Translations under genes and position numbers: made by a program
Notes under the pieces: model-generated
Told to the model about the DNA's origin: nothing
The model's input: only the letters and a program-made list of their open reading frames with translations
Database searches by the model: none
Shown: positions 27,255 through 36,773 of the stretch, one piece after another
Numbering within the stretch: position 1 is the first letter of the stretch
Layout: each line of letters starts with the position of its first letter
Assembly (NCBI RefSeq): GCF_018614655.1
Contig: NZ_JAGGOG010000011.1
Coordinates: 124,001 to 188,000 of the forward strand
Source of the DNA: Pseudomonas fluorescens
Lineage (GTDB): Bacteria > Pseudomonadota > Gammaproteobacteria > Pseudomonadales > Pseudomonadaceae
Direction of reading: 5' to 3'
Length of the DNA: 64,000 nucleotides

Positions 27255-28148
27255 TTAGCACGGCGAGGAAACATTGTGCTGCGTTTGCCGGGCGAACCAC
27301 TGCATGACCACCGAACACGCCGGATGGGACGCCGCCGAGGGTTGCAGGCACAACGAATACACGCCGCCCGTCTGCAAAGGGCGGCCAAACGGCACCACCA
27401 GCACGCCACGCTCGATAGACTCCGCTGCCAGCGTCATGTCCGTCATCGCCACCCCAAGCCCGCGTGCGGCCGCATCAAGCGCCAGCTCATCAAGATTGAA
27501 GGGAATATGCCGGTAAGCCTCCAGTGACCTGGCACCGTTGGCTGCCAGCCAGGTCATCCAGTCTTGCTTGTCAGCCGAACGGTGTAGCAGCGCAAAGCGC
27601 ACAAGATCCTCCACCGACGCCAATGGTCCAAGCCCGGGAGCGCAGACCGGCACCAAGGCTTCCTGGAACAAGCTCAGGCTGCCTGGATCATGGGCAGGTT
27701 GGGGCAGGTAACGGATATACGCATCACTGTCACTGGCAGGCTCGACAACCTCGGTGGCAACGGTCTCGATCGCCAGCGAAACATCCGGATGGCGGCGATA
27801 AAAGTCGCTGAGTTTGGGCAGCAACCAGCGCACAGCCAGCGACACATGCAGGCGGATGCGAAACGGGCGCTTGTGCGGCGACAGGCGATCTTCCAGCACC
27901 TTCAGTTGCGCCAGGATGCTCCGCGCGCTGGTCAGTACTTGCTCGCCTTCGGCCGTCAGCCGCAGGCTGCGACTGGTCCTGACAAACATCGGCACACCGA
28001 AGTGACTCTCCAACTGCTGGATCTTTCGGCTAACCGCACTCTGGGTCAGGCACAGCTTCTGCGCCGCCTGGGTGAAGCTGGCGCAGTCGCTGACTTCAAC
28101 CAAGGCCTGCAAGCCCTGCAGCGAGGGAACGTGGCGGATGTTACCCAT
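27255..28148 (-). CDS. LysR-type regulator, GcvA-like
   Basis: 297 residues. The opening LQGLQALVEVSDCASFTQAA and LCLTQSAVSRKIQQLE matches the GcvA/TrpI branch. It is divergent from the amine-oxidising flavoprotein and polyamine-binding genes with a 117-base shared promoter region that contains the imperfect repeat ATAACGTTGGTTGTAT, so it is the likely regulator of that pair. Confidence 0.9.
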   Translation of the reverse strand: MGNIRHVPSLQGLQALVEVSDCASFTQAAQKLCLTQSAVSRKIQQLESHFGVPMFVRTSRSLRLTAEGEQVLTSARSILAQLKVLEDRLSPHKRPFRIRLHVSLAVRWLLPKLSDFYRRHPDVSLAIETVATEVVEPASDSDAYIRYLPQPAHDPGSLSLFQEALVPVCAPGLGPLASVEDLVRFALLHRSADKQDWMTWLAANGARSLEAYRHIPFNLDELALDAAARGLGVAMTDMTLAAESIERGVLVVPFGRPLQTGGVYSLCLQPSAASHPACSVVMQWFARQTQHNVSSPC

Positions 28149-28265
28149 GCATTTTCCGAATAGCTGGATGATTTTATAACGTTGGTTGTATCACCACAGC
28201 CCCTATAAATTCCAGCTATAGCAATAATTCAACCATGCGAACAATGCATACAGCCGAGGTACCTC

Positions 28266-29567
28266 ATGAAAAACGTATGTGGCTGGATTGCCCAGACTGA
28301 CAGCCTGCCCGCCCGGGATCGACTGACAGGCGTGCAGAAAGCCGACTGGCTGGTGATCGGCGCCGGGATTACCGGACTGTGTGCCGCACACAGTCTGGCG
28401 CACATGCACCCCCAGGCACGTATCGTGATCGTCGACCGTCAACACGCAGCCCAGGGCGCCTCAGCGCGCAATTCGGGTTTTGTGGTTGCTCATGAGCATC
28501 CAGCTGCCGATGAACTGATGGAGCGTCCAGGGTTTGCCGGTTTTGAAATCGACACCTCGATTTCCCGGGCAGCCAGCGACGAAGTGCGCCAACGCATCGC
28601 CCTGCATGGCATTGCCTGTGATTTCCGGGACAGCGGCTATTTTTTTGCCGTGCACGACCCAGACAAGCTCGACCATGTCGAGGCCAAACTGGCGACGCTG
28701 CAGGCGGTCGGTGCCTCTGCGCACTTCCTGCAAGGCGAACCATTGCGCAAAACCCTGGGCACCGAGCATTACCAGGCCGCGATCTGGTGCGGTAATGGCA
28801 ACGCCTTGCTGCAACCGGCAAAGTACGTCAACGGCTTGTTGCAAGCCTTGCCAGGCAACGTGACCCTGTTTGAAAACACCGACATCACCCGCCTTGAGCG
28901 CACAGCCAATGGCAGGATCCGCGCCATCGGTCTCGACGCCCGTATCGAGGCCCGACAAGTCCTGGTATGCCTGAACGCCTTCATCCCACGTGTGGGCCTG
29001 GATGACAGCGCCACCTTCCCGATGGAGTTGAGCGCCAGCCTCACCCGCCCTCTCAGTGACGAGGAGTTCCGCACTATCGGCAGCGTAGAGCCCTGGGGAG
29101 TGCTGTCCACCCGGCCGCTCGGCGCAACGGTGCGCCTGACGCCGGATCGGCGCGTGATGATCCGTAACACAGCGGAATACCGCACCAAGGACCTGTCCAG
29201 CAGCGATCTGTTGCACCGTCGGCAGCACCATGTGCTCGGCTTGCAGCGACGTTTTCCATGGCTGACCGAGCAAGACATCCACTACACCTGGACCGGGCAT
29301 TTAAGCGCATCCCGCAGCGGGCAACCCTATTTCGCGAAAGTCGAGAACAACCTGTACGCCATCGCCGGCTGCAATGGCTCGGGCGTTGCGCGCGGCACGT
29401 TATGGGGCCGGTTGCTGGCGGAGTGGGCATCGGGAGGCGATTCGCCGCTCTTGCAGTCGGTGATGCACCGGGCCCAACCCGGCTGGCTCCCGCCGCGCCC
29501 CTTCTTTGACATTGGCGCCCTGTTGCGCATGCGCGTGGAAACGGTCCGGGCCCGGACAGAAATCTAG
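28266..29567 (+). CDS. FAD-dependent amine oxidoreductase (PuuB/DAO family)
   Basis: 433 residues of the DAO family. The FAD motif VIGAGITGLCAAHSLA (near residue 30) is followed by GASARNSGFVVAHEHP, and the C-terminal region has YTWTGHLSASRSG and AGCNGSGVARG, as in gamma-glutamylputrescine oxidases. CGAGGTACC precedes the ATG. The next gene, 30 bases on, is a polyamine-binding protein, so oxidation of a polyamine or its gamma-glutamyl derivative is likely. Close relatives act on other amines and on amino acids. Confidence 0.87.
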   Translation: MKNVCGWIAQTDSLPARDRLTGVQKADWLVIGAGITGLCAAHSLAHMHPQARIVIVDRQHAAQGASARNSGFVVAHEHPAADELMERPGFAGFEIDTSISRAASDEVRQRIALHGIACDFRDSGYFFAVHDPDKLDHVEAKLATLQAVGASAHFLQGEPLRKTLGTEHYQAAIWCGNGNALLQPAKYVNGLLQALPGNVTLFENTDITRLERTANGRIRAIGLDARIEARQVLVCLNAFIPRVGLDDSATFPMELSASLTRPLSDEEFRTIGSVEPWGVLSTRPLGATVRLTPDRRVMIRNTAEYRTKDLSSSDLLHRRQHHVLGLQRRFPWLTEQDIHYTWTGHLSASRSGQPYFAKVENNLYAIAGCNGSGVARGTLWGRLLAEWASGGDSPLLQSVMHRAQPGWLPPRPFFDIGALLRMRVETVRARTEI

Positions 29568-29597
29568 AACAAAAAAACCTCAACAACGGTGATTGAA

Positions 29598-30686
29598 ATG
29601 CACATCAACAGTCTGTCCCTGGCGGTATTGCTCGCCGCGTTTTCGTCAGCCAGTTATGCCGACGAAGCCGTGAATATTTCCAACTGGAACGGCTACATCG
29701 CCGACGACACCCTTCCCAGTTTTACCAAGGCAACCGGGATCAAGGCCACATACGACATCCATGACAGCAACGAAGTCCTGGAGTCAAAACTGATGACCGG
29801 CAACACCGGTTATGACGTCGTCAGCCCGTCCAACCACTTCCTGTCCAGACTGATCAAGGCCGGCGCCATCCAGAAGCTGGACCGAGGCCAGTTGCCCAAC
29901 TGGAAGAACCTGAACCCGGTGCTGATGAAAAAGCTTGAGACCAACGACCCCGGCAACCAATACGGCTTCCCTTATATGTGGGGCACGGCGGGGATCGGCT
30001 ACAACGTCGAGAAGATCAAGGCAATCTTCGGCAATACCGACGTCACCCATTCCTGGAGCCTGTTTTTTGACGAAAACAACATCAAGAAACTCAGTGCCTG
30101 CGGCGTGGCAATCATCGACAACCCGACGCAGATCCTGCCCATCACCCTCAACTACCTCGGCCTGCCCCACCACAGCCACGAACCCGCCGACTATAAAAAG
30201 GCCGAGCAGGCACTGCTCAAGATCCGGCCTTACGTCCAGTACTTCCACGCCTCCAAGTACATCAGCGACCTGGCCAACGGCAACATCTGCGCGGTGATTG
30301 GTTTTAACGGTGATGTGGTGCAAGCGGCGGCCAGCGCCAAGGATGCCGGGAATGGGATCGAGATTGCCTATTCGATTCCTGACGAAGGCTCGACCCTGTG
30401 GCTGGACATGGTGGTGATGCCCAAGGGTGCGCCCCATGAGAAGAATGGCTATGCGTATATGAACTACCTGCTTGAGCCGAAGGTGATCGCCAACATCAGC
30501 AACAGCATTCATTACGCCAACCCCAACAGCGCGGCGGATGAATACGTCACCCCTGCGGTGAAGCAGGACCTGGCGATTTACCCGCCGAAAAGCGTGATGG
30601 ACAAGCTGTTCATCGTCGAAGACCTGCCACCGGCGATCGCGCGGTTGGCGACGCGGTTGTGGACGAAGCTGAAGACCAATACGTAA
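29598..30686 (+). CDS. Polyamine ABC transporter substrate-binding protein (PotF/SpuD-like)
   Basis: 362 residues with a signal peptide (HINSLSLAVLLAAFSSASYA). The mature start VNISNWNGYIADDTLPSF and the motifs YDVVSPSNHFLSRLIKAG and YGFPYMWGTAGIGYNVEKIK match periplasmic polyamine receptors. No cognate permease or ATPase is nearby, so it must share one encoded elsewhere or act as a sensor. ATG 29598 is preferred over 29589 on the signal peptide and the GGTGATTGA site. Confidence 0.93.
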   Translation: MHINSLSLAVLLAAFSSASYADEAVNISNWNGYIADDTLPSFTKATGIKATYDIHDSNEVLESKLMTGNTGYDVVSPSNHFLSRLIKAGAIQKLDRGQLPNWKNLNPVLMKKLETNDPGNQYGFPYMWGTAGIGYNVEKIKAIFGNTDVTHSWSLFFDENNIKKLSACGVAIIDNPTQILPITLNYLGLPHHSHEPADYKKAEQALLKIRPYVQYFHASKYISDLANGNICAVIGFNGDVVQAAASAKDAGNGIEIAYSIPDEGSTLWLDMVVMPKGAPHEKNGYAYMNYLLEPKVIANISNSIHYANPNSAADEYVTPAVKQDLAIYPPKSVMDKLFIVEDLPPAIARLATRLWTKLKTNT

Positions 30687-30719
30687 CACCGAGAGAACGT
30701 TATAGTCACCCCATTGAGC

Positions 30720-31211
30720 ATGGGATTGAGTCAATACACAGTGGCCAAAGCAACGGACGGATTGTCGATACGCAAACTCTCAGCGTTGCCCAAAGCAATT
30801 TGGGCACTGGAAGCAGACGCGGTTGCTGAAGGATTCAGGTTTCTGACGCGGCTGATTGCAGAGTGGGAAAGCGGGGCCAACCGTTTCGAGCGCACGGGTG
30901 AGTGTCTTTTGGGCGTCATCGACAGTGGAAAGTTGGTCGCCGTTGGCGGTCTGTCATATGACCCTTATGCCGGGCCCGACGTTGGCAGGCTGCGCAGGGT
31001 GTACGTCGCACGGGCCTCAAGAGGTCGCAACATTGGAAACGCACTGGTCGGGCAGCTTCTTGAACATGCATCCCGGCAGTTTCGCGTCGTGCGCCTGTCC
31101 ACGGATACGCCCGAGGGTGCAGCATTTTACCTGCGCTGCGGGTTTGAGCTGATACAAGACGAGCACGCAACGCACGCCAGATCCTTGGGAGCCCGGCCGA
31201 GCTCCTTGTGA
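30720..31211 (+). CDS. GNAT-family N-acetyltransferase
   Basis: 163 residues. The CoA-binding segment is RRVYVARASRGRNIGNALVG, with the C-terminal GAAFYLRCGFELIQDEHATH motif. Several start codons are close together (TTG 30714, ATG 30720, TTG 30726) without a decisive ribosome site. It follows the polyamine-binding gene, so a polyamine substrate is possible but unsupported by sequence. Confidence 0.83.
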   Translation: MGLSQYTVAKATDGLSIRKLSALPKAIWALEADAVAEGFRFLTRLIAEWESGANRFERTGECLLGVIDSGKLVAVGGLSYDPYAGPDVGRLRRVYVARASRGRNIGNALVGQLLEHASRQFRVVRLSTDTPEGAAFYLRCGFELIQDEHATHARSLGARPSSL

Positions 31212-31229
31212 AATATTGCGCAAGTCGAA

Positions 31230-31339
31230 TGTGGGAGCCGTCGAGCTTTAGCGAGGCCGCGAAGGCGTCGGCACAGCCAATAAAGATGTTGCCTGACACA
31301 CCGCTATCGCGGCCTCGCTAAAGCTCGACGGCTCCCACA
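31230..31339. repeat. REPIN, third sequence class
   Basis: The left arm starts TGTGGGAGCCGTCGAGCTTT and goes on AGCGAGGCCGCG; the right arm is the exact inverse, ending GACGGCTCCCACA. It lies in the 356-base gap before the decarboxylase gene. The rest of that gap (31340-31567) must hold the promoter, but I see no clear element. Confidence 0.9.
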
Positions 31340-31567
31340 GGGGATCGTTGTTGCCTGATAGTTCTGTGTTTCAACGTCAGGCGACGAGCCCTTCCTCAGT
31401 CGCGTTGGCGAGTATGTCTTTCGCGGGCACGTTGACCTACGAGATGTCATATTCACAGGCCAGCTTATAGCCGGGCCAGCAAAATCCGCTGACTAACCTT
31501 TCGATCTGAACCAAGTGCGGGCACAATGCGTGTCCTTTTTTGGCAGGCACCGCCGCAGGCTCTGAAA

Positions 31568-32665
31568 ATGATCAAAACGCCGTACTACCTCATCGACAAA
31601 CAGAAGCTTCTGGTCAACATGCAGAAGATCGCCTACGTGCGCGAGCAGTCCGGGGCCAAGGCTCTGCTGGCACTCAAGTGCTTCGCCACCTGGTCGGTGT
31701 TCGACCTGATGCAGGAATACATGGACGGCACCACGTCTTCGTCGCTCTATGAGCTCAAGCTCGGCCGGCAGAAGTTCGAAGGTGAAGCCCACGCCTATAG
31801 CGTGGCCTGGGCCGACGATGAAATCGAAGAAATGCTCGATAACTGCGACAAGATCATCTTCAACTCCATCAGCCAACTGCAACGCTTTGCCGAACGCTCC
31901 GAAGGCAAAACCCGCGGCCTGCGCGTCAACCCGCAAGTGAGCAGCTCCGACTACCTGCTGGCTGACCCGGCGCGCCCGTTCAGCCGCCTGGGCGAATGGG
32001 ACCCGGTGAAGATCGAAGGCGTGATCGAGCAAATCTCCGGTTTCATGTTCCACAACAATTGCGAGAACGGCGACTTCGGCCTGTTCGACCAGATGCTGAG
32101 CACCATTGAGGAACGCTTCGGCGCACTGCTGCACAAGGTCAACTGGGTCAGCCTCGGCGGCGGCATCCACTTCACCGGTGAAGGCTATGCCATCGACGCC
32201 TTCTGCCAGCGCCTCAAGGCGTTCTCGCAAAAGTACGACGTGCAGGTGTACCTGGAACCGGGCGAAGCGGCGATCACCAACAGCGCCTCGCTGGAAGTCA
32301 CTGTGCTCGACACCCTCTACAACGGCAAAAACCTGGCCGTGGTAGACAGCTCCATCGAAGCCCACTTGCTGGACCTGCTGATCTATCGCCTCAACGCCAA
32401 GCTGGCGCCGAGCGAGGGTGATCACACCTACATGGTGTGCGGCAAGTCGTGCCTGGCCGGGGATATCTTCGGTGAATACCCATTTGATCGTCCGCTGACC
32501 ATCGGCGATCGGCTGTCGTTCATCGACACCGCAGGCTACACCATGGTCAAGAAAAACTGGTTCAACGGCCTGAAAATGCCGTCCATCGTAGTGAAACAAC
32601 TCGACGGTACAGTCGAAGTGGTTCGTGAATTTGGTTACGAAGACTACCTGTCCAGCCTTTCGTAA
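31568..32665 (+). CDS. nspC: Carboxynorspermidine/carboxyspermidine decarboxylase
   Basis: 365 residues, the usual NspC length. This fold-type III PLP enzyme shows the N-terminal lysine region (GAKALLALKCFATWS), the glycine-rich phosphate site (VSLGGGIHFTGEGYA), EPGEAAITNS and the C-terminal GKSCLAGDIFGEYPF cysteine motif. It removes CO2 from carboxyspermidine or carboxynorspermidine to give the polyamine. ATG 31568 is preferred over 31526. The next gene, 29 bases on, encodes the partner dehydrogenase. Confidence 0.94.
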   Translation: MIKTPYYLIDKQKLLVNMQKIAYVREQSGAKALLALKCFATWSVFDLMQEYMDGTTSSSLYELKLGRQKFEGEAHAYSVAWADDEIEEMLDNCDKIIFNSISQLQRFAERSEGKTRGLRVNPQVSSSDYLLADPARPFSRLGEWDPVKIEGVIEQISGFMFHNNCENGDFGLFDQMLSTIEERFGALLHKVNWVSLGGGIHFTGEGYAIDAFCQRLKAFSQKYDVQVYLEPGEAAITNSASLEVTVLDTLYNGKNLAVVDSSIEAHLLDLLIYRLNAKLAPSEGDHTYMVCGKSCLAGDIFGEYPFDRPLTIGDRLSFIDTAGYTMVKKNWFNGLKMPSIVVKQLDGTVEVVREFGYEDYLSSLS

Positions 32666-32694
32666 AGCGGACAGATAAAGGAGAGCTAAAGCAA

Positions 32695-33939
32695 TTGAAA
32701 AAGAACGTTCTTATCATTGGTGCAGGAGGTGTCGCCAAGGTGGTGGCCCACAAGTGCGCGCAGCACAACGACGAACTCGGTCGTATTGCTATCGCGTCGC
32801 GCAACATCTCCAAATGCCAGGCCATCATCGACAGCGTCAAGGCCAAGGGTAGCCTCAAGGTACCCGCCGACATCAAAGCCTTTGCGCTGAACGCCCTGGA
32901 CGTGGAAGCGACCAAGGCACTGATTCGCGAAACCGAATCGCAGATCGTCATCAACGTCGGTTCCGCCTTCCTCAACATGTCGGTGTTGCGTGCCTGCATC
33001 GATACCGGCGTGGCCTACCTCGACACCGCCATCCACGAAGAGCCGGGCAAAGTCTGCGAGACGCCGCCGTGGTACGGCAACTACGAGTGGAACCACCTGG
33101 AAGAGTGCAAACAGAAGAACATCACGGCCATCCTCGGCGTGGGCTTCGACCCGGGTGTCGTCAACGCTTACGCGGCGCTGGCGCAACAAAAGCATTTTGA
33201 CCGCATTGATTCGATCGATATTCTCGACGTCAATGCCGGCTCCCATGGCAAATATTTCGCCACTAATTTCGACCCGGAAATCAACTTCCGCGAATTCACC
33301 GGACAGGTATGGAGCTGGCAGAACAGCCAGTGGACCAGCAACACCATGTTCGAGGTCAAGCGCACCGACGACCTGCCGGTCGTAGGCTCGCAAAACCTGT
33401 ACCTGACCGGCCACGATGAAGTGCACTCGCTGTCGAAGAACCTCGACGTGCCCAACGTGCGTTTCTGGATGAGCTTCGGCGAACACTACATCAACGTCTT
33501 CACCGTGCTGAAAAACCTCGGCCTGCTCTCCGAGAAACCGGTCAAGACCGCTGAAGGCCTGGAAGTGGTACCACTGAAAGTGGTCAAGGCTGTGCTGCCT
33601 GACCCGTCTTCGCTGGCGCCAGGCTACACCGGCAAAACCTGCATCGGCGACCTGGTCAAAGGTACCAAGGATGGCCAGCCGCGCGAGCTGTTCATCTACA
33701 ACGTGGCCTGCCACGAAGAAGCCTTTACCGAAACCGACAGCCAGGGTATCTCCTACACCGCCGGCGTACCGCCAGTGGCAGCAGCGCTGTTGGTTGCGCG
33801 TGGTGTGTGGGATGTGAAGCACATGGCCAACGTCGAGGAACTGCCGGCCGAGCCGTTCCTGAAAGCGTTGGACGTGATGGGCTTGCCGACTCGGATTAAA
33901 GACGAGAACGGTGATCGTGCCTGGGATGCTATCGCCTGA
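32695..33939 (+). CDS. Carboxynorspermidine/carboxyspermidine dehydrogenase (saccharopine dehydrogenase family)
   Basis: 414 residues from a TTG preceded by AAAGGAGAGC. The NAD(P) site is NVLIIGAGGVAKVVAHKCAQ; a domain typical of Lys1-type enzymes follows (GVGFDPGVVNAYAALAQQKH). It condenses aspartate semialdehyde with a diamine and reduces the Schiff base to the carboxy-polyamine that NspC then decarboxylates. This is the alternative spermidine route known from Vibrio and Campylobacter. A strong terminator follows. Confidence 0.92.
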   Translation: MKKNVLIIGAGGVAKVVAHKCAQHNDELGRIAIASRNISKCQAIIDSVKAKGSLKVPADIKAFALNALDVEATKALIRETESQIVINVGSAFLNMSVLRACIDTGVAYLDTAIHEEPGKVCETPPWYGNYEWNHLEECKQKNITAILGVGFDPGVVNAYAALAQQKHFDRIDSIDILDVNAGSHGKYFATNFDPEINFREFTGQVWSWQNSQWTSNTMFEVKRTDDLPVVGSQNLYLTGHDEVHSLSKNLDVPNVRFWMSFGEHYINVFTVLKNLGLLSEKPVKTAEGLEVVPLKVVKAVLPDPSSLAPGYTGKTCIGDLVKGTKDGQPRELFIYNVACHEEAFTETDSQGISYTAGVPPVAAALLVARGVWDVKHMANVEELPAEPFLKALDVMGLPTRIKDENGDRAWDAIA

Positions 33940-33958
33940 GGGTGATGGCTGACTGAAC

Positions 33959-33989
33959 AAAAAAATGCGCCCGAATGGGCGCATTTTTT
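33959..33989. terminator. Rho-independent terminator after the polyamine operon
   Basis: ATGCGCCC and GGGCGCAT arms around GAAT, with A-run before and TTTTTT after. It can act on both strands. Confidence 0.92.
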
Positions 33990-34057
33990 GTTTTGGCGCA
34001 CACAAACTCCGCTTGGGAGAGTTAGATGTTCGGCTTTAGGTGTGTGGCGTGGCTGGA

Positions 34058-34162
34058 CGTAGCCTCGCTGGCGCTCGACAACTGCTACGTGGGGATGATT
34101 GGGACCTCACCCGGCAAGCACACTCCCGTAGCAGCTGTCGAGCCCCGGCGAGGCTGCGTAGG
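34058..34162. repeat. REPIN of the second class, arms in opposite order
   Basis: The left arm is CGTAGCCTCGCTGGCGCTCG then ACAACTGCTACG; the right arm is CGTAGCAGCTGTCGAGCCCC then GGCGAGGCTGCG. These are the same REP sequences as at 26001-26115 but arranged tail-out. The flanking stretch to 34390 holds no gene I can support. Confidence 0.82.
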
Positions 34163-34393
34163 CAGTCTATCTGATACACCGCGATATCAGGGTTTACCAC
34201 CCCTTCGGCTCAGCCAAAAGCGCTCAGACTTTTCCCACACCTGTTTCAGGTTGTCCCTCGGAAAGGCACTGACTAACCTCCCTGCCGTCGCTGCCAATTC
34301 AGCGTCCGGATTTGACCGTCCGACTCTACCAGTGCGCTACAGCACCCAAGACCTATTTCAGGCGTTTTTTTTGTTCCTGAGGTATCGTGTCGC

Positions 34394-34519
34394 GGCAGCT
34401 GTGCGCGGGATACCTTCGGGTATGCCGGATCACTGGTTCCGGTCGGTCAACCCGCGTACAGCTGCCACCCTATTCGTTTGACCGCGAACGGTCGCAGCTC
34501 CACTACCAGGAGCTTCACC
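34394..34519 (+). promoter_or_regulatory. Structured 5' leader RNA with a sequestered ribosome site
   Basis: A 16-base stem pairs 34394-34409 with 34451-34466 (one G-U). Inside are hairpins ATACC-TTCG-GGTAT (34410-34423) and CCGGA/TCCGG (34425-34442), forming a three-way junction. A GACCG-CGAA-CGGTC hairpin follows at 34480-34493. Then AGCTCC (34496-34501) pairs with GGAGCT (34509-34514), which hides the Shine-Dalgarno sequence of the gene starting at 34520. Such a layout fits translational control by a riboswitch, thermosensor or small RNA. I recall similar leaders before DUF3077/DUF6124 genes in pseudomonads. Confidence 0.7.
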
Positions 34520-34855
34520 ATGATTAAAGACAGTCCAAATCCCCCAAACCATCAAAACTTCGACACCAGCACCCTGCACGAAGTGGCGTACCGCGCGATC
34601 AACCACTACCTCAATCCCGAAAAACCAACACATGAACCCAGCGACGCACTCTTCATCGTGCGCGCCGATCTAGGCACAGAAACCTTGTTGGTCAACGCGT
34701 CCCAGGACTTAGCGTCCATCAGCGACATCGCCACCCACCTGGCCTTTGAAATCGATGGCGCCCAACGCAATGTGGCGCTGGGTATTTGCCGAATGATCGA
34801 AGGTGTACAACTGCTGGTGAACAACGCGCTGGACAAATCTCCTCCCATTGTTTGA
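34520..34855 (+). CDS. DUF6124 (DUF3077-like) family protein
   Basis: 111 residues, soluble and helical: ALFIVRADLGTETLLVNASQ then LASISDIATHLAFEI, ending with a second helix pair. The family is multicopy in fluorescent pseudomonads and has no known function. ATG 34520 follows CCAGGAGC and is preferred over 34478, which lies inside the leader structure. Confidence 0.85.
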   Translation: MIKDSPNPPNHQNFDTSTLHEVAYRAINHYLNPEKPTHEPSDALFIVRADLGTETLLVNASQDLASISDIATHLAFEIDGAQRNVALGICRMIEGVQLLVNNALDKSPPIV

Positions 34856-34862
34856 GATAAAA

Positions 34863-34891
34863 ATCGTTCCTGCGCAGAGCGTGGGAACGAT
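34863..34891. terminator. Hairpin between convergent genes
   Basis: ATCGTTCC and GGAACGAT arms with an inner CGC/GCG pair, between the DUF6124 gene and glutaminase. It closely resembles the hairpin at 48119-48146. Confidence 0.6.
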
Positions 34892-34901
34892 CATCAAGCC
34901 A

Positions 34902-35825
34902 CTAAAACACCGACCACCCGATCCTCTCACTCAACAGCTCCAATGCCTTCATCCCCGCCAGCGAATTCCCCGCCGCATTCAACTCCGGCGACCACACGCA
35001 CACCGTAAACTGTCCCGGCACCACCGCCACAATCCCTCCCCCTACCCCGCTCTTGCCCGGTAGCCCGACCCGATAGGCAAAGTTGCCCGCCTCGTCATAC
35101 AGCCCGCTGGTGGCCATGATCGAGTTGACCTGTTTGGTCTGGCGCGGCGTGAGGATCTGCTCGCCGCTGTGGGTGCAGGTCCCTTCGTTCGCCAGGAAGC
35201 AGAACGCCTTGGCCAGGTCCAGGCAGCTCATCTGCAACGCGCAGTAGTTGAAGTAACTGTGCAGCACCGCGTCCACATCGTTGTGGAAGTTGCCAAAGGA
35301 CTTCATCAAGTACGCCATGGCCGCATTACGCGCACCGTGCAGGGCTTCCGATTCGGCGACGACGCTGTTGACCAGGATCTGCGGGTTGCCCGACAAGCGC
35401 CGCACGAAGTCGCGCATGGACAGGATCGGCACGGCAAAGCGCGATTGGTTGATGTCGCAGATCACCAGGGCGCCGGCGTTGATGAAGGGATTGCGCGGCC
35501 GGCCACGTTCGAACTCCAACTGCACCATGGAGTTGAACGGTTGCCCTGACGGTTCGTGGCCCAGGCGTTCCCAGATAGTTTCGCCGCCATGCTCGATGGC
35601 CTGGACCAGGCTGAACACCTTGGAAATACTCTGCACCGAGAACAGGGTGTGGGCGTCACCGGCGCAGTAATAAGCGCCATCGTTGCCATACACCGCGATG
35701 CCCAGTTGCTGCGCCGGCACATCGGCCAGGGCGGGGATGTAGTCGGCGACCTTGCCAAGGCCGATCAGTGGACGGACTTCGTCGAGGATCGATTCCAGCA
35801 GGGCTTGCATATTGAGTTCTGTCAT
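34902..35825 (-). CDS. glsA: Glutaminase, serine beta-lactamase fold
   Basis: 307 residues, the normal length for GlsA-type enzymes. Motifs: [20 protein letters not shown], the catalytic S-x-x-K in [31 protein letters not shown], and [18 protein letters not shown] near the C-terminus. It hydrolyses glutamine to glutamate and ammonia in the cytoplasm. The start at 35825 is favoured over 35867 by comparison with the family; the ribosome site is weak. Confidence 0.94.
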   Translation of the reverse strand: MTELNMQALLESILDEVRPLIGLGKVADYIPALADVPAQQLGIAVYGNDGAYYCAGDAHTLFSVQSISKVFSLVQAIEHGGETIWERLGHEPSGQPFNSMVQLEFERGRPRNPFINAGALVICDINQSRFAVPILSMRDFVRRLSGNPQILVNSVVAESEALHGARNAAMAYLMKSFGNFHNDVDAVLHSYFNYCALQMSCLDLAKAFCFLANEGTCTHSGEQILTPRQTKQVNSIMATSGLYDEAGNFAYRVGLPGKSGVGGGIVAVVPGQFTVCVWSPELNAAGNSLAGMKALELLSERIGWSVF

Positions 35826-35879
35826 TCTTCGGGAAAAGTGGGTGAGCGGGCGCGGAGGATACATCAAGCGCCCGCTTGA

Positions 35880-36773
35880 TCAAGCCGGCACCACCGCTTT
35901 CGCCCTCCACCACCACCCGCGCTGCAACCCCGCTGCCGCCAGCAGGATCGCAACAACCCCAAGCCATTGCAGCCAGCCCAGCCGATGACCGAAGGCGATC
36001 CAGTCGACGAAGATCGCGGCAATCGGGTAGATAAACGATAGCGCTCCAGTAATGGCGGTCGGTAACTTCTGAATCGCGCCATAGAGCAGCACATACATCA
36101 GGCCGGTATGCACCACGCCCATGGTCAGCAATGCCGCCCAGGAACCGGATGACACGGGCACGCCCTGTGACCCGATCATGGGCGCCAGCAGCAAGGCACC
36201 GGTGCTGACCTGAATCAGCGCAATCAAGTGGGGAGGCGTACCGGTCAAGCGTTTGACGATCAACGCCGCAATGGCATACAGCAACGCTGCGCCCAGGGCC
36301 AGCGCGACACCGACCAGATAGTCGCCCTCGGCGTTCTGCTGATTTCCATGGGCCGTCACGATGGACAGCATGCCCAGGAAGGCGACGCCCAACCACGCCA
36401 GTTTCTGCACGGTAATTTTCTCGCCGAGGAACAACGCCGCGAGCAAGACCAGCATGAAGGGCTGTACGTTGTAGACCGCCGTAGCGATCGAGATGGAAGC
36501 CCGGGAGTACGACTCAAACAGCAACAGCCAGTTGCCCACGATGGCGACACCACTCAGCACCGCCAGGGCCAGGATGCGCGAGGTCAGCACGTTGAAACGC
36601 AAGTAGCCCAGCACCAGGCAGACCAGCGCCAAGGTCAAGGCACCAATCAAGCAGCGCCAGAACACTACCTCGACCACCGACACGCCGGACACCAATACGA
36701 ACCAGCCGATCGTGCCGGAAATCAGCATGGCGCCGATCATTTCCCAAGAACCGCGGCGTATGGATTTATCCAT
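35880..36773 (-). CDS. EamA/DMT-family transporter
   Basis: 297 residues with ten hydrophobic helices in two EamA repeats (first repeat ending near ALFLGEKITVQKLAWLGVAF, second with LSFIYPIAAIFVDWIAFGHR). ATG 36773 follows GAGGAGCTC. It is divergent from an Lrp-type regulator, the usual arrangement for amino acid exporters of this type. It probably exports an amino acid or metabolite. Confidence 0.9.
   Translation of the reverse strand: MDKSIRRGSWEMIGAMLISGTIGWFVLVSGVSVVEVVFWRCLIGALTLALVCLVLGYLRFNVLTSRILALAVLSGVAIVGNWLLLFESYSRASISIATAVYNVQPFMLVLLAALFLGEKITVQKLAWLGVAFLGMLSIVTAHGNQQNAEGDYLVGVALALGAALLYAIAALIVKRLTGTPPHLIALIQVSTGALLLAPMIGSQGVPVSSGSWAALLTMGVVHTGLMYVLLYGAIQKLPTAITGALSFIYPIAAIFVDWIAFGHRLGWLQWLGVVAILLAAAGLQRGWWWRAKAVVPA

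Noticed and set aside
34295..34350. tRNA-like fragment (reverse strand, with GGTAGAG and a T-loop-like stretch)
   Set aside because: The anticodon arm and acceptor pairing cannot be formed; resemblance is limited to short strings.
34026..34481. 151-codon frame across REPIN and leader
   Set aside because: It covers a REPIN and the structured leader, has no ribosome site and no protein-like composition.
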